DNA from: Comamonadaceae bacterium
GTDB lineage: Bacteria; Pseudomonadota; Gammaproteobacteria; Burkholderiales; Burkholderiaceae_C
DNA: 64,000 bases
Reading direction: 5' to 3'
Assembly (NCBI GenBank): GCA_947447975.1
Contig: CANFLU010000008.1
Span: 1-64,000, forward strand
Shown: one piece after another, positions 63,127-64,000 of the stretch
Numbering within the stretch: position 1 is the stretch's first letter
How the letters are laid out: each line of letters opens with the position of its first letter
Position numbers and translations under genes: made by a program
Notes under the pieces: generated by a model
The model's database searches: none
Told to the model about the DNA's origin: nothing
The model's input: only the letters and a program-made list of their open reading frames with translations

Positions 63127-63933
63127 TCAACCCAGTTTGATAATCGAACGCGCACCTTTGCGCTGCCCAATGATGTTCAGGAGATTGGCCAGCGCCTCCT
63201 CGCGGTCGGGCGCGGCACTGGCCTCGCCCTCAAAACGCCATCGGCCACCGGACCACTGGCCGCTGCCTTGCAATTGCAAACCGCCGCGCAGCGTGCTCAA
63301 TTCCAAGGGCGAGGACGAGCCGTCCTGCAAACGCAAGCGGTAGCTGCCCATGGGCCGCAACGTAGACAGGCGTGAGGCCATGTCCAGCGCGTCAATTTGC
63401 AACGCCCCTTGCCACGTCCAGCGCCCGGCCGCCCATTGCACCACAAAGGCCGTGCTTTGCAGGAGTAACTGGCCTTCGGGGCGGATGGTATTCCAGGGCG
63501 TGCCCAAACCCGCCAGCCATTGCGCAGACCAATGCGACTGGCGGTCTGCCAGTTGCAAGCGTGCGCCACTCCAAGACGGCAAGATATGGACTTGCAAACC
63601 TTCGGGGGTGCAGCAATCCGCATGCAGCTCCAGGTCCAAGGCTCCCAGGGCCGGCAACAAGCGCCAATGCAGTCTGCCAGGCAAGACGCTGACATCCTTG
63701 CTGCCTTGCCCGCCGTGCAAGCTGAGCTGACCCGAGCCCGCCCAGACAGTGCCTTGCGCATCCGACAGCCGCACGCGTCCTTCGCTGGCATGCTCCACTT
63801 GCACCGCCAGCCAGCGCGCCGGTGCAAACAAGAGCAGCGCCAGACACAGGCCGGCCAGGCATCCGGCTACCGTCCAAGTCCACGGAGCCTGGTGGCCCGG
63901 GGCAGCGACGAATGCGGAAGGTGTGTGTGCCAT
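63127..63933 (-). CDS. gspN: Type II secretion system protein N
   Basis: A 268-residue protein with one N-terminal membrane helix (AGCLAGLCLALLLFAPARWL) and a periplasmic beta-rich part with GRVRLSDAQGTVWAGSGQLSL and LGTPWNTIRPEGQLLLQS, the T2SSN pattern. GspN is present in a subset of systems and its role is unclear. It stands 6 bp upstream of gspD and 16 bp after gspM. Confidence 0.9.
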   Translation of the reverse strand: MAHTPSAFVAAPGHQAPWTWTVAGCLAGLCLALLLFAPARWLAVQVEHASEGRVRLSDAQGTVWAGSGQLSLHGGQGSKDVSVLPGRLHWRLLPALGALDLELHADCCTPEGLQVHILPSWSGARLQLADRQSHWSAQWLAGLGTPWNTIRPEGQLLLQSTAFVVQWAAGRWTWQGALQIDALDMASRLSTLRPMGSYRLRLQDGSSSPLELSTLRGGLQLQGSGQWSGGRWRFEGEASAAPDREEALANLLNIIGQRKGARSIIKLG

Positions 63934-63949
63934 GGTGCTGCGCGGTTCT

Positions 63950-64000
63950 TCAGGGTGCGCCTGGCGCAGGCAGTATCAAAACCAGGGTCCCTGACCACAA
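63950..64000 (-). CDS. gspM: Type II secretion system protein M, last codons only
   Basis: The final sixteen codons and stop (63950-63952) are visible; they read LWSGTLVLILPAPGAP. The short basic/aliphatic ending and position directly before gspN fit GspM, a component of the inner-membrane platform with GspL. Only the C-terminus is visible, so identification rests on gene order and this ending. Confidence 0.6.
   Translation of the reverse strand: MWSGTLVLILPAPGAP

Overview
The window reads as chromosome of a high-GC betaproteobacterium of the order Burkholderiales, most like a Comamonadaceae member. The supports are the gene orders yggS next to pilT, rsmI divergent from yraN-diaA-BON lipoprotein, rimI-tsaB, thiL-pgpA-pncC and gspM-N-D-E-F, plus the style of the intergenic palindromes near 11.2-11.7 kb. 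Species cannot be fixed from sequence reading alone. No rRNA, tRNA, CRISPR array, complete insertion sequence or integrase gene was seen.

Layout. 1-2 kb is a small accessory patch: the start of a BrnT-type toxin gene cut by the window edge, then a gene pair (LPO_1073/Vpar_1526 family protein plus a small membrane protein) framed by a 12-bp inverted repeat. 2-23.5 kb is mostly housekeeping: ssb, an MFS transporter, uvrA, a uracil-DNA glycosylase-like gene, rimI, tsaB, an EamA exporter, dacB, a SemiSWEET, a GDSL lipoprotein with an OmpW-like porin, yggS, pilT, a beta-hydroxyacid dehydrogenase, a BON lipoprotein, diaA, yraN, rsmI, purB and a glutathione transferase. 23.5-30.5 kb is a tight eight-gene minus-strand operon for membrane-lipid modification (FAD oxidoreductase, DUF1365, cyclopropane-synthase-like methyltransferase, chalcone-isomerase-like, MFS, DUF3833, SDR, NTF2-like). 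It resembles gene sets linked elsewhere to singlet-oxygen response and furan fatty acids. A ferritin-like protein and rfaE2 are divergent from it.

33.2-50.7 kb is the most interesting region: a self-contained poly-gamma-glutamate-type island. It carries the synthetase genes pgsB, pgsC and pgsW. It also has two gamma-glutamyltransferases, two AstE/M14-like zinc hydrolases, two DUF6305 secreted proteins, a DctM-type TRAP permease with a 47-residue two-helix membrane protein in place of a normal DctQ, a large TonB-dependent receptor, a 180-residue unknown protein coupled to pgsB, and a dedicated two-component system. CapA/PgsA is absent. I infer a system that makes, trims and re-imports a gamma-linked glutamyl polymer or peptide in a Gram-negative cell. 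The parts are recognisable families; the combined function is inference. Candidate RNA switches lie upstream of the first GGT gene and between the receptor gene and the first DUF6305 gene, and a clear terminator closes the cluster at 50.75 kb.

50.8-64 kb returns to the core: a DadA-like D-amino-acid dehydrogenase, an FMN glutamate-synthase-domain protein and a LysE/ArgO exporter (all amino-acid related), then pncC, pgpA, an AHSA1-like protein, thiL, apaG, rpe and part of a type II secretion operon (gspF, gspE, gspD, gspN and the last codons of gspM).
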